64,000 nucleotides of DNA, taken from NCBI GenBank assembly GCA_016180645.1, contig JACPAV010000019.1:118481-182480 (forward strand). The letters are read 5' to 3'. A model generated the notes under the pieces. The model worked only from the letters and a program-made list of their open reading frames with translations. It made no database searches and had not been told where the DNA came from. This stretch comes from Nitrospirota bacterium (lineage in GTDB: Bacteria > JACPQY01). Shown here piece by piece: positions 55,724-64,000 of this stretch. The number at the start of each line of letters is the position of its first letter. Position 1 is the stretch's first letter. The translations under genes were made by a program, and so were the position numbers.

Positions 55724-56947
55724 ATGCCTAATATAGAGTTGTTATACGATTCATCCGCGGCGGTGGACAGGTTGGTACGATCGTTGCGCCCTGCGGTCAA
55801 CATGGACACACATGGTCAACTTGAAAACTCACCGCCGGTGCAGCCACCGCCGATTCGTTCGTCCTCCCAGGCGGTAGATTCCCCGGAGTTGGATCGTTTT
55901 CTGGCGAAGTGCCTGCCGGGGAAGTTTCTTGGGACGGTACGCGAATCGATTTCCCTCTTCTGCGCCTCCGAGGTTCTGCCCAGCTTGTTGGTAACGGGGA
56001 GGCCGGGAAGCGGGAAGACGTATCTCGCCCGCATCATCGCGGCCGCCGCGAAGTGGTCGCAACTCTCCGACGCCGAGCAGGAATCCTACCTCTCGTTCAC
56101 CGACCCCGTCGGGCCGCTGAGCACGGGGCGCGTCGGATGCGTCGAAATTCCCGGCATCCCCGACACGCTCGTGGAGAGCGAGCTCTTCGGATACAAGAAG
56201 GGCGCGTTTACCGGCGCGGAACAGAACAAGCCGGGATTAGTGGACACGCCCTGCCCCGTCGTCCTCCTCGACGAAATCGCCGATGCCAGTCCGTTCATGC
56301 AGGCGAAGCTGCTTCGACTCGTGCAAGACCATACGTTCCGCCCGATCGGGGCCAAGCTGGACGAAGTACACGCCTATGAGGGGAAACTGATCTGGGCCAC
56401 GAACAAGAACCTGCCGACGCTCGTCGCCGAGGGGAAATTCCGCGAGGACCTTTTCCAACGCCTCAACACCTTTCACATTGAAATGCCCGATCTCCACGCC
56501 GACCCGGAATACATCCGGTTCGCGCTCGAATTCATGCTCGAAAAACTCTCCCACCAGGCGCCCGCTGCGCTTCGCGGCGGCGGACACGGCCGACTCTCTC
56601 CCGAGGACGAAGAATGGGCCTTGCGCTACGGCTGGCCGGGGAACTTCCGACAACTGGAGTCGGTCACCCGCAAGTGGTTCGCGATGGGTTGTCCCAAGGG
56701 CCGGTTCCACGAATGCGCGGGCGAGCCCGAGCACCTTGCGGACGATTTCGAGCACGGACGCGGAGTTCGATTCGGAGAGTTCCGCAGAATCCTCCACGCC
56801 CGCGTCGACCATTTTCTCTACGAAGAGATCCGCCGGCTCGACGATGCCGCTTTCGAATCGCTGTTTCCCGGGTCCCGGCGGACATCCGCCCTCGCCATCA
56901 CGCGTCGCCGGGTCCGCCGGGATTCCAACCCGCCGTCCACCCACTAG
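55724..56947 (+). CDS. Sigma54-interaction AAA+ ATPase without DNA-binding domain
   Basis: 407 aa. Central AAA+ domain of enhancer-binding-protein type: Walker A TGRPGSGKTYLARII near residue 90, ESELFGYKKGAFTGAEQNKPG near 150 with the sigma54-contacting GAFTGA, Walker B VVLLDEIADASPFMQAKLLRLVQ near 178, sensor WATNKNLP, and Arg finger region FREDLFQRLN near 237, then WPGNFRQLESVTRKW. No REC or other sensor at the N-terminus and no Fis HTH at the C-terminus. It may act from solution or by joining hexamers with the divergent 1790-aa protein. The start is uncertain (ATG 55724 or 55802; neither has an SD). Confidence 0.85.
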   Translation: MPNIELLYDSSAAVDRLVRSLRPAVNMDTHGQLENSPPVQPPPIRSSSQAVDSPELDRFLAKCLPGKFLGTVRESISLFCASEVLPSLLVTGRPGSGKTYLARIIAAAAKWSQLSDAEQESYLSFTDPVGPLSTGRVGCVEIPGIPDTLVESELFGYKKGAFTGAEQNKPGLVDTPCPVVLLDEIADASPFMQAKLLRLVQDHTFRPIGAKLDEVHAYEGKLIWATNKNLPTLVAEGKFREDLFQRLNTFHIEMPDLHADPEYIRFALEFMLEKLSHQAPAALRGGGHGRLSPEDEEWALRYGWPGNFRQLESVTRKWFAMGCPKGRFHECAGEPEHLADDFEHGRGVRFGEFRRILHARVDHFLYEEIRRLDDAAFESLFPGSRRTSALAITRRRVRRDSNPPSTH

Positions 56948-57212
56948 ATTCATGGCCACCCGCTCCCCCAACCGCCCGGCCCATTCTTTCGAAACGGACT
57001 CCTCTGTCCGCGCCGGCGAACCGCTCCGTCCAGCCCTCAGAATCCCGATTCCCTCACCCTGGGGAGTTTCTCCCATGGCGATGTGGCGCCACCGTCCCAA
57101 ATCTCGAAACATCGCAGTTGGCCGAGGAGTAGGAGCCCATCCAGCCGGGCGTCATCCCGGCGATCCCTCCTCCAATTCTCCCACTGGCCCCAGCCTTGCT
57201 CCCTTGTCGGGC
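56948..57212. other. 265-bp gap, no gene seen
   Basis: Apart from GGGAG-TTT-CTCCC near 57062-57074 and GCCGGG-6-CCCGGC at 57144-57161 nothing is recognised. The open frame of the lipoprotein continues through it, but without signal-like or conserved sequence. Confidence 0.5.
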
Positions 57213-58001
57213 ATGGACAACCCAAGCCCTCGACGCCGAATTCCCATCGCGTGGATTCTTGTCCTCCTGTGGCTTGCGTTCTTCATCGCCGTGGCCTTCT
57301 TCGGCTGCACACGAAAGATCGAGGATGAGACTCCACCCCCCAATATCAATCTTCTCCTGCATCCTCTCCTTCCCTCCGTCTCTCTGACCCTGGAACCTTC
57401 CGGAAGCCGCCCTCCTTTCCGCTGGGAGTTTCTCCAACCCACGTCACGGGGCTTCGCCACCACGCAGTACCGCTGGATCCGAAATGCAGAGGTTTCCGGC
57501 ATCCTTTTCGCCGAGGATTCAGTGGCCCAGGGGGGAAGCGGCAATCTGATCTTGGCCACCGAGGAGGGACTCCTCATCGCCCTCGGCCGAATCAGGGATG
57601 GCCGCACTCTCATCATGGACGGTTATTTTTTCAAGTTTCCGGCCCAGCTAGGCGAGACCTATGAAATGAATTCCTACATCACGAAATGGACGGGAGGACG
57701 CCGCGGCCTGGGCCAGGCGTCCACTCCCCGAGGCGCACCCGAGCCAGTGGTCAAAGTCTCGCGCGAAAAGATCGATACGGCGCGCGGTGAGCAGGAGGTG
57801 GTGGTCTACTCGCTCATGCGCCACGACCCCGAGCAGGGCGACTACGAATCGAAATGGTATTTCCACGTCGGCGAAGGGCTCGTGCGGGCCGTGAACTCCG
57901 ATCACCTCGGTCAGATCCTCGTGCAAAAGGGATTCGAATCCCCCGCCGAGCTCGGCCAACGCGCCGCGATTCGGAAGGCGTCCCATCCCAACCGGCCCTG
58001 A
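57213..58001 (+). CDS. Membrane-anchored protein or lipoprotein of unknown function
   Basis: 262 aa, not recognised. After a short basic start there is one hydrophobic segment (IPIAWILVLLWLAFFIAVAFFGC) ending in a Cys that could be lipidated. The mature part is a mainly beta protein: ISGILFAEDS-like GILFAEDSVAQGG, GLLIALGRIRDGRTLIMDGYFFKFP and ESKWYFHVGEGLVRAVNSD, reminiscent of periplasmic beta-domain proteins. The start at ATG 57213 gives the signal; it follows a 265-bp gap. It ends 11 nt before the GH9-like gene, so it may be a partner of that secreted enzyme. Confidence 0.55.
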   Translation: MDNPSPRRRIPIAWILVLLWLAFFIAVAFFGCTRKIEDETPPPNINLLLHPLLPSVSLTLEPSGSRPPFRWEFLQPTSRGFATTQYRWIRNAEVSGILFAEDSVAQGGSGNLILATEEGLLIALGRIRDGRTLIMDGYFFKFPAQLGETYEMNSYITKWTGGRRGLGQASTPRGAPEPVVKVSREKIDTARGEQEVVVYSLMRHDPEQGDYESKWYFHVGEGLVRAVNSDHLGQILVQKGFESPAELGQRAAIRKASHPNRP

Positions 58002-58012
58002 CTGGAGGCATC

Positions 58013-61000
58013 ATGATTCACCCCATCTCGTATCTGATCCTGTCGCTTCTCATCCTCCTCCCCGCATCGCTCGCGCGCGCCCAATCCGCTCCAAACCCGA
58101 TCGATCTCGTCAGGCTCACCGTGCGTGTCACCGCCATCAACGCCGAGGACACGGACGGCGGGATGTGCCCAAACGAAGTTTATTTCGTCGGTTGCGTGCG
58201 ACCGAAACCGTCCGGGGCGACGCCGGCCGGATGGACGTGCATGAGCACGAAAAACGAGCCGGTTCCCGTAACCTGCGGCGACGCCGGGGATGGACTCGAT
58301 CCCAGCCGGCTGAGCGGCCTCGACGTGCGTTTCGAACCCGCCGTTCCCAAGGGACCGGACATCCAGATCGTTATTCAGGCCTGGGAGGCGGACCCGATCA
58401 GTTACGATCAGTGGGATCTCGATCCCACCGGTGGGGATCGGGATATGAATCTGGACCTCACGTACAACACCGATACTCGAAAGTGGTCCGGTGATACCTC
58501 GGAATCGTTCTTCGGTCCGGGCGATTCGCCCTCGATCTGGCGGCGGGCCAAGGTCTGGTTCACTATCTCTTCGCCCGCGGAAACGCCCGCCACCGCCGAG
58601 CCGCCCGTCATCGATCCGACGATCGTCATGGAGGAGCCGCCCCCGCCTGCGCCGGACATCCAGGTTCCGCCTCCCCCACCCACGATGCCCGATTTCGACG
58701 CGGAATCCGCCTACACGTATTCGTCTCCGATTCTTGCCCAGCCCACATTCGGATATGACCCATCGCAGTTGTCCACCGCGCCATCCACGCCGCCTCCACC
58801 GCCCGCCCAGGGCGAGGAACCGACGACACCACAGCCCCCGGACACCGAACCGGCGGACGATGCGATCCTCGGCGAAGAACCGCCGGCCAAGGACGAGGAA
58901 CCGCCGCTCACGATCCCCGACGGACTCGGCGTGGCCCGCGCGACATCCAATTCCGTGATTCTTCATCTCCCCGCTCCCTCCTCCGTGATTTTGGTTCCGG
59001 AACCCGGGGCAGCGGAGGGGGTCCTCGTGGCGCAGGGTGAGGGCCTACAGGTCGTCACGGGGCTCGCCCCCTCCGCGGACTATTTCTTTCGCGTCGATGA
59101 AGCGGTGCTCCACGCCCGCACCGTGGGCGGCCCTCGCGCCAAGCTCGACACAACCGTCCGCGAGGTCCACGGCTACGCCCCCAACATCCTGATGATCGTC
59201 GTGGCCAATCCAGGGGCCGCCTACAGGAGCGACAAGCTCCAGGGCAATCTCGGTCCCCTCTGGCAGGCCGGACCGTGGACCGTGAAGCGCCGGGACGGTT
59301 CGGCGATCAAGGTCCTGCGCGTCCATCGCCATTCCATAACCGTGAGTCAGCCTGACTACAAGGTAGGCTATTCGCTAGACAGCGACATCAACATCGTTGA
59401 CGTCGACCACCGCCTTTTCCTGGTCCTCGAACAGGCCATCGGCAGCCCGGACATTCTCGAAATCAGCGGCCCAATGGGTCTGCATTTTGTCCTGCCGTTC
59501 AGCGACCGTTACCTGGAAACGCCCGTCATCCAGCTTAACCAGGTGGGCTACAGCCCTCGCGCCACCGAGCGATACGCGTACGTCTCCGGCTGGATGGGCA
59601 ACGGTGGGCCTCTTTCGCTCGCGAATTTCCCTGCCTCGGCCGAAATGATATCGGACTCGGGCAGCGTCACCCCGCTCGCCCTCGAGCCGCGGGCCGCTCG
59701 CGACTCCGACGCCGGCACCGAGGTCCACCAAATCTCTCTCGCCTCGGTTCCCCCCGCCGAGGGCGTGCGTTATCGCGTACGGATCCCCGGCGTGGGCGTC
59801 TCATGGCCGACGCAGGTCAGCGAGACCGCCGTGTTCAAGTCGTTCTACACCGTCATGCGAGGGCTGACGTACAACCGATGGGGGCGAAAGCTCGATGCCT
59901 CGTGGACGGAGTTCGGCCCCCGGCCGTCCGACCATCCGACCGTGTTCACTTCGGACACCGCGAACTGGACCGACTTCCATCGTGAGAACACGCCCCAAAC
60001 CGGCGAGCGTGCCATGGTGGGGGGGCACCACGACGCCGGCGATTTCGACATCCGTCCCTCGCACACCATCGTCGGCCTGTTCCTCATGCGCGCGTTCGAG
60101 AATCATCCGGACTTTTTCCCTGATCGCCAGCTCACGATTCCCGAGAGCGGCAACGGCATCCCCGATCTTCTGGACGAGGCGCTCTGGAGCCTCGCCGGGT
60201 GGGAGCATCTCCAGGAGGCGGACGGCGGCGTTCGGCAAGGCGTGGAGTCCTACCGGCATCCCTGGGGCATCTACTATGCCGACACTGAGCCGCTCCCATA
60301 CTGGACGTATTCGCGGGAGGCCAACCACACCATGCGCGTCGCCGGCCTCTTCGCCCAGGCCTCGCGACTGATTCAACCCTATGACGAGAAGCGGGCGGCC
60401 ATGCTCCGGGCGCGCGCGCTGGCGGCGTGGAGTTGGGCCGTCACGCACGGGGCAAGCGCCGGTCCGAAGTTCTACGCCGCGGGCGAACTCTACCGCCTCA
60501 CCGGCGAACTGTCCTTCCGCAACATCTACGACACGCTGTGGATGTTGAGCGACTGGAGCTCAGCCGTCATCACGGCGTCCGTCTTTCCATGGTTCAGCTC
60601 CTACATGATCCCGGTGCAGCCGGCCCTGATCGATTACCTCCTGGGGTACATGGGCGGGGCCGCTCCCAAGGCGAGCATCGTGGCCGAGATCCTGGCGAAC
60701 CTCACCAAGCGCGCGAATGATTCCGCGGCGGCCGTCAACGGACTCCATGCCCACCGTAACGGACGTCCCGCCTCCTATGGCACGGACTGGGGCGCGGGCA
60801 CGGCCGTCGGAGAGTACGTCATACCCGCCATCCAGCGACTTCAATTCGGCGGGCTTTCCACCGTCGAGGAACAGAGTTACATCAATGCCCTCAGTCTTTC
60901 GGCGGACTACATCCTTGGAGCCAATCCGAATGGAATGGTCTGGATGACCGCGTTGGGATCGCACTATCCGCGGGAACCGCTTCACCTGGATACCCTCAGC

Positions 61001-61294
61001 TTCCTGAAGGACGGCCAAGGGCTCTTGCCGGGCATTCCCGTGTACGGGCCGATCGTTTCCGCGCCGATGGTCTGGTACTACGAAGCCCCCAAAGCCGGAT
61101 TCTATCCCGATTTCGGCGATCAGCCCCTGGGCCGACGTTTCGTGGACAGCCGCACGTTCGTCAACACGAGCGAATTTGACAACACGGTTCAGGCCCGCCA
61201 CGCCGAGCTGTTCGCCGCATTGCTCGGTGCTCCCACGATGCCGCCCGCTTCCTGGCTGCCCGGCGGGAGCGACCACAAGAGCACACTTCCTTAA
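58013..61294 (+). CDS. Secreted glycoside hydrolase family 9-like protein
   Basis: 1093 aa. Signal peptide (LILSLLILLPASLARA), an N-terminal beta domain with four Cys (about 25-190), a Pro/Glu-rich linker (about 215-310), an Fn3-like part (about 310-370), a CelD_N-type Ig domain (LNQVGYSPRATERYAYVSG near 506) and the alpha6/alpha6 catalytic domain (about 600-1080). Catalytic features fit GH9: D674 and D677 in HHDAGDFD, NPNGMVWMTALGSHYPREP near 970 and E1054 in NTSEFDN. It should cut beta-glucans or a related glycan outside the cytoplasm. GGAGG is 5 nt before the ATG. Divergent from classical cellulases. Confidence 0.8.
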   Translation: MIHPISYLILSLLILLPASLARAQSAPNPIDLVRLTVRVTAINAEDTDGGMCPNEVYFVGCVRPKPSGATPAGWTCMSTKNEPVPVTCGDAGDGLDPSRLSGLDVRFEPAVPKGPDIQIVIQAWEADPISYDQWDLDPTGGDRDMNLDLTYNTDTRKWSGDTSESFFGPGDSPSIWRRAKVWFTISSPAETPATAEPPVIDPTIVMEEPPPPAPDIQVPPPPPTMPDFDAESAYTYSSPILAQPTFGYDPSQLSTAPSTPPPPPAQGEEPTTPQPPDTEPADDAILGEEPPAKDEEPPLTIPDGLGVARATSNSVILHLPAPSSVILVPEPGAAEGVLVAQGEGLQVVTGLAPSADYFFRVDEAVLHARTVGGPRAKLDTTVREVHGYAPNILMIVVANPGAAYRSDKLQGNLGPLWQAGPWTVKRRDGSAIKVLRVHRHSITVSQPDYKVGYSLDSDINIVDVDHRLFLVLEQAIGSPDILEISGPMGLHFVLPFSDRYLETPVIQLNQVGYSPRATERYAYVSGWMGNGGPLSLANFPASAEMISDSGSVTPLALEPRAARDSDAGTEVHQISLASVPPAEGVRYRVRIPGVGVSWPTQVSETAVFKSFYTVMRGLTYNRWGRKLDASWTEFGPRPSDHPTVFTSDTANWTDFHRENTPQTGERAMVGGHHDAGDFDIRPSHTIVGLFLMRAFENHPDFFPDRQLTIPESGNGIPDLLDEALWSLAGWEHLQEADGGVRQGVESYRHPWGIYYADTEPLPYWTYSREANHTMRVAGLFAQASRLIQPYDEKRAAMLRARALAAWSWAVTHGASAGPKFYAAGELYRLTGELSFRNIYDTLWMLSDWSSAVITASVFPWFSSYMIPVQPALIDYLLGYMGGAAPKASIVAEILANLTKRANDSAAAVNGLHAHRNGRPASYGTDWGAGTAVGEYVIPAIQRLQFGGLSTVEEQSYINALSLSADYILGANPNGMVWMTALGSHYPREPLHLDTLSFLKDGQGLLPGIPVYGPIVSAPMVWYYEAPKAGFYPDFGDQPLGRRFVDSRTFVNTSEFDNTVQARHAELFAALLGAPTMPPASWLPGGSDHKSTLP

Positions 61295-61304
61295 AGGAGG
61301 TTTC

Positions 61305-62330
61305 ATGAATCTTGGAGAGAACACACCGCCGATTCCCGGCTCGACTCCGGAGTCCGTCCCCATGGGGCGAATCCTGGCCCTCCACGATGAGGGTCGTGCG
61401 CACACTCCGCTCACCCTCGCGCTGAACCGGGCCGGCTACGGCATCGATTTCTCATATTCACTCCTGGAAGCGATCGATCGGATCCGGAGTCTCCAGCCGG
61501 ATCTGGTGCTCATCGATTCCAAGCAGGAAAGAAGAAGGTGTCCGGGAATCTTTTCCGAATTGAGGACGGCCGCGGACAACCGCCTGCTCCCCATCATCGC
61601 CCTGTTCGAGGAAGAGGTTCAGGACGAACACCTCCACGCCCTCGAACTCGGGCTCACGGAAATGATGACCAAGCCCGTGCCCGTGTTTGAAGTGCTCCTG
61701 CGTGCGCAATCCCTGGTCCGGTTGAAATGTATCGCCAAGGATCTCGATCCCTCCGAGGCCATCATCATCACCTTCGCCAAGATGGTGGACAATCGAAGCC
61801 CGTACACCGCCCGCCACAGCGCGCGCGTCGCCCACTACGCGGGACTGCTCGCCGAGCGGATCGGTCTCCCGGACCGGCATTGCCGGGCCGTGCGACAGGG
61901 ATGCCTCTTCCACGATATCGGAAAGATCGCGGTCCGCGATCTCATTGTCCACAAGCCCTCCGAGCTGACCCCGCTCGAATATGAAGAAATGAAGCGCCAT
62001 CCGAAATACGGTCGCGATTTGCTCCAGCACCTTCGCGCCGTGACCTACGCGATACCCGTGGTCTACCACCATCATGAGCACTACGACGGATCGGGCTACC
62101 CCGACGGACTCGCCGGTGACGCGATTCCCATCGCGGCGCGCGTCACGGCCATCGCGGACGTCTTCGATGCCCTCACCGCGCCGAGAAACTATCGGCAACC
62201 TCTTTCGCAGGCGGACGCCCTGGATCTGATGACCCGCGAAGCCCGTATCGGGCTTTGGGATCCAAGGCTCCTCAATGAATTCCTCGGCGCCCTACAGTGG
62301 GACTCCCCAATGCAGGCCGCGTCGCGATGA
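61305..62330 (+). CDS. HD-GYP cyclic-di-GMP phosphodiesterase with REC-like N-terminus
   Basis: 341 aa. The N-terminal domain (about 20-135) is receiver-like: LVLIDSK keeps an Asp and MTKPV the Lys, but the acidic pair at the start reads ALHDEGR, so phosphorylation is possible yet unsure. The HD-GYP domain (about 150-335) is complete: YTARHSARVAHYAGLLAE, CLFHDIGKIAV, HHEHYDGSGYPDGLAGDAIP and ADVFDALTAPRNYR, giving hydrolysis of c-di-GMP. AAAGGAGG precedes the ATG at 61305. It follows the GH9-like gene by 10 nt, suggesting co-expression of a secreted glycosidase with a c-di-GMP-lowering enzyme. Confidence 0.92.
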   Translation: MNLGENTPPIPGSTPESVPMGRILALHDEGRAHTPLTLALNRAGYGIDFSYSLLEAIDRIRSLQPDLVLIDSKQERRRCPGIFSELRTAADNRLLPIIALFEEEVQDEHLHALELGLTEMMTKPVPVFEVLLRAQSLVRLKCIAKDLDPSEAIIITFAKMVDNRSPYTARHSARVAHYAGLLAERIGLPDRHCRAVRQGCLFHDIGKIAVRDLIVHKPSELTPLEYEEMKRHPKYGRDLLQHLRAVTYAIPVVYHHHEHYDGSGYPDGLAGDAIPIAARVTAIADVFDALTAPRNYRQPLSQADALDLMTREARIGLWDPRLLNEFLGALQWDSPMQAASR

Positions 62331-62493
62331 ACCCTCAACGGACAGATTCAGAGCTACATTGTACGGAACGGTCCGCGGATCTTCGGCATTTGAATGTGCC
62401 ACCTCGCAGGAACCGACAACGGCTTGACTCTCTTAGCCTTTCAGAATGGCCGTGACCGTCGAATGGCCTAATTCTTGCGTTTCGCTAATAGAC
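62331..62493. other. 163-bp gap before the last gene
   Basis: TTGACT at 62424-62429 could be a -35, but no convincing -10 follows at 16-18 nt. Nothing else is recognised. Confidence 0.35.
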
Positions 62494-63771
62494 ATGAAAC
62501 ACATGATTACCTACAATTACTCGAAACAGATTGCCCGCGCTTTCGCGCTGATTGTGATCGCGTTCCCCTGCGGGTTCCGCCCGCTCCTCGCCGCGGAGTG
62601 GGCCTTCGCCGACCGCGAGCCGGACACCACCCGCGTCCTCATCGTCAATGGCACGGGCGTGGAGGGAACGGCCAGGGAATTCGCCGTCTGGCTCCAGCGA
62701 AAGGGTTTCCGTGAGGTGAGCGCCGTGCCCATGTCGGCGGCTCCGACCAATTCTTCAGAGATCCATTACCGCCCCTCTCGTTGGCTGGAGGCGGAGAAGA
62801 TTCTTAACTGGCTTCCACCTAGTAGCCAGGTTCAGACTCTGGCATGGAAGAGCAAATTTGATGTTGTAGCCGTCCTTGGCAGAGACGCCGTTGCAAAACG
62901 TGCGGTGTCATTCGCCCAGCGCACCCTTCCGGCCCCCGCCGCCATGGAGCGTGGCGCACAGATCCTTCGGCCCGCGGAAATGTGCCCTGCGGAATCCAAA
63001 GACCTCACGGCAGCCTCCGGTGCCTTCCCATCGGGGCCTTTGAGCCGCCCCGCCCAGGAATCTCCGGCCGCTGTGACCGTGACGGCGGTTCACCCCGCCG
63101 CCGATCCCGCTCCCGCGCCCCCGCCTGAGGACGCGCTCACACCCAAAGTGCAGAAGCAGGAACGGGAGATCGCCCGGCTCTCGCAGGAGCTCACGGAACT
63201 GCGGAACCGGCCGCTGCAGAACGCTTTTTCAACGGACGCGGACCTGCCCACCCTGCCCAACAGCTTCCGGCCATTCCGCGCGGGCATTCACGCAGCCGCG
63301 CTTACACCTTTTGGCAAGACCGGCCAGGCGTTTGGACAGACCTTCGGCGGCCAAGCCACGCTTGGCTATGGGATCTCGGAGCCATGGAAGATCGAGCTCG
63401 CCGCGGGTGGCTTTTACAGCGCCGTACGGGTCACTCGCAAAGACAACACCACCGCCAACGGTTCCCTACTCCTCGCCCCCGCCAGCCTCTGCATTCTCCA
63501 CGATTTCGGACGCGCCCGGATCAGGCCATTCGTGGGCGCCGGCCCCGCTCTCCAGTTCGCCAAGATCAGCAACAAGGCCGTTCTCCAGCCCGATCTCTCC
63601 GGCGCCAATTCGGCCGTGGGCTTCGGCTATGAACTTCGACTGGGAATGAGATATGCGCTCGGCCGAACATCCAAGCTCCTCGCGGAAGTGGGATGGATGG
63701 GCGCCGAGTACGAGATGGCCGGCGCGCGCGAAGGCTCCGGCCTCCGATTCTCCCTCGGCATCGGGCTGTAA
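62494..63771 (+). CDS. LytR_C domain-outer membrane beta-barrel fusion
   Basis: 425 aa. Signal peptide (IARAFALIVIAFPCGFRPLLAA). Residues about 40-135 resemble the LytR_C domain: VLIVNGTGVEGTAREFAVWLQRKGF and HYRPSRWLEAEKILNWLPPSSQV, with DVVAVLGRDA. A Pro/Ala-rich linker and a short coiled coil (KVQKQEREIARLSQELTEL) follow, then an eight-strand barrel of OmpA-like type (about 255-425: GIHAAALTPFG, ATLGYGISEPWKIELAAGGFYS, PFVGAGPALQFA, FGYELRLGMRYAL, end LRFSLGIGL). LytR_C is a periplasmic, probably peptidoglycan-related domain, so the protein may tie wall and outer membrane. ATG 62494 is chosen for the signal; no SD is seen. Confidence 0.7.
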   Translation: MKHMITYNYSKQIARAFALIVIAFPCGFRPLLAAEWAFADREPDTTRVLIVNGTGVEGTAREFAVWLQRKGFREVSAVPMSAAPTNSSEIHYRPSRWLEAEKILNWLPPSSQVQTLAWKSKFDVVAVLGRDAVAKRAVSFAQRTLPAPAAMERGAQILRPAEMCPAESKDLTAASGAFPSGPLSRPAQESPAAVTVTAVHPAADPAPAPPPEDALTPKVQKQEREIARLSQELTELRNRPLQNAFSTDADLPTLPNSFRPFRAGIHAAALTPFGKTGQAFGQTFGGQATLGYGISEPWKIELAAGGFYSAVRVTRKDNTTANGSLLLAPASLCILHDFGRARIRPFVGAGPALQFAKISNKAVLQPDLSGANSAVGFGYELRLGMRYALGRTSKLLAEVGWMGAEYEMAGAREGSGLRFSLGIGL

Positions 63772-64000
63772 GCTCCCCTAACTCCCAAGCGGACGCCATC
63801 TCCCTGTCCCAACGGGCTCGCCACAAAGGCACCGCCTGTTCTCCTTCCTTCTACTCACCAAGAGACGGCCGCCTCTTAGCTCGACTTTTGCCATTTTTCC
63901 ATTCCGGTCTCGTTTCAAAATTCATCGCTCAGAATCTCGCTCGGATGGGAAGGCATCTTCAGACACCGCTCAAGCGATTCGTAGGGGAGCATCTTCAGAT
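63772..64000. repeat. Terminal non-coding stretch with the start of a hairpin repeat
   Basis: No gene is seen. The last 20 nt (63981-64000) are identical to 7338-7357, the first arm of the GTAGGGGAGCATC-TTCA hairpin, and the copy is cut by the window edge. Confidence 0.7.

Overview
The window is GC-rich, densely coded DNA from a diderm (Gram-negative type) bacterium. It holds outer-membrane barrels, lipoproteins, a TonB-dependent receptor, EnvC and FtsEX. The gene order parA-parB-bactofilin-atpF'-atpF-atpH-atpA-atpG-atpD, with the a and c subunits elsewhere, and the many large hybrid kinases, Ser/Thr kinases and sigma54 activators, are what one sees in Deltaproteobacteria/Myxococcota-like and related environmental lineages. 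I cannot name a genus. No rRNA, tRNA, CRISPR array, transposase, integrase or phage gene was recognised.

Layout. 1-2070: folate (p-aminobenzoate) pair pabB (cut by the window edge) and pabC. 2151-3944 (-): acyl-CoA synthetase. 4247-7299: lipoprotein coupled to a PorV/FadL-like barrel. 7442-9523 (-): larB and rlmN. 9611-11971: PfpI/DJ-1 protein and a split transketolase. 12048-18189: a cell-division/envelope run (ftsE, ftsX, envC, ctpA, yibQ-like, parvulin lipoprotein). 18290-23827 (-): ftsK, uppP, PlsC-like acyltransferase, SDR epimerase. 24212-31791: parAB, bactofilin and the F1 part of ATP synthase; atpC is missing after atpD.

31890-50163 is almost entirely minus-strand signal transduction. 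The first block (38801 down to 31890) is four genes each overlapping the next by 4 nt: YfiR-like periplasmic protein, hybrid kinase with HPt, REC-GGDEF cyclase, TonB receptor. It is bracketed by atpD on one side and an 84-bp diverged copy of the atpD 3' end on the other (38946-39029), so it looks inserted. The second block (50163 down to 39794) is seven genes: HTH-REC, a 1747-aa soluble poly-HAMP hybrid kinase, a CheR-like protein without its SAM motif, REC-HisKA kinase, stand-alone REC, REC-HisKA_3 kinase and a NarL-type regulator. 50230-55602 (-) encodes a 1790-aa Ser/Thr kinase/ATPase/TPR/GAF/sigma54-AAA/Fis fusion, divergent from a sigma54-type ATPase without DNA-binding domain. 57213-63771 carries a lipoprotein, a secreted GH9-like glycosidase, an HD-GYP phosphodiesterase and a LytR_C/outer-membrane-barrel fusion.

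The intergenic spaces are unusually rich in small palindromes. Two hairpin families keep their loops (ATCCGT-type; TTYA/TRAA-type with GTAGG flanks) while their stems change in a compensated way. These, the atpD relic, the four-gene c-di-GMP/TonB module and the CheR pseudoenzyme are the most interesting things seen.
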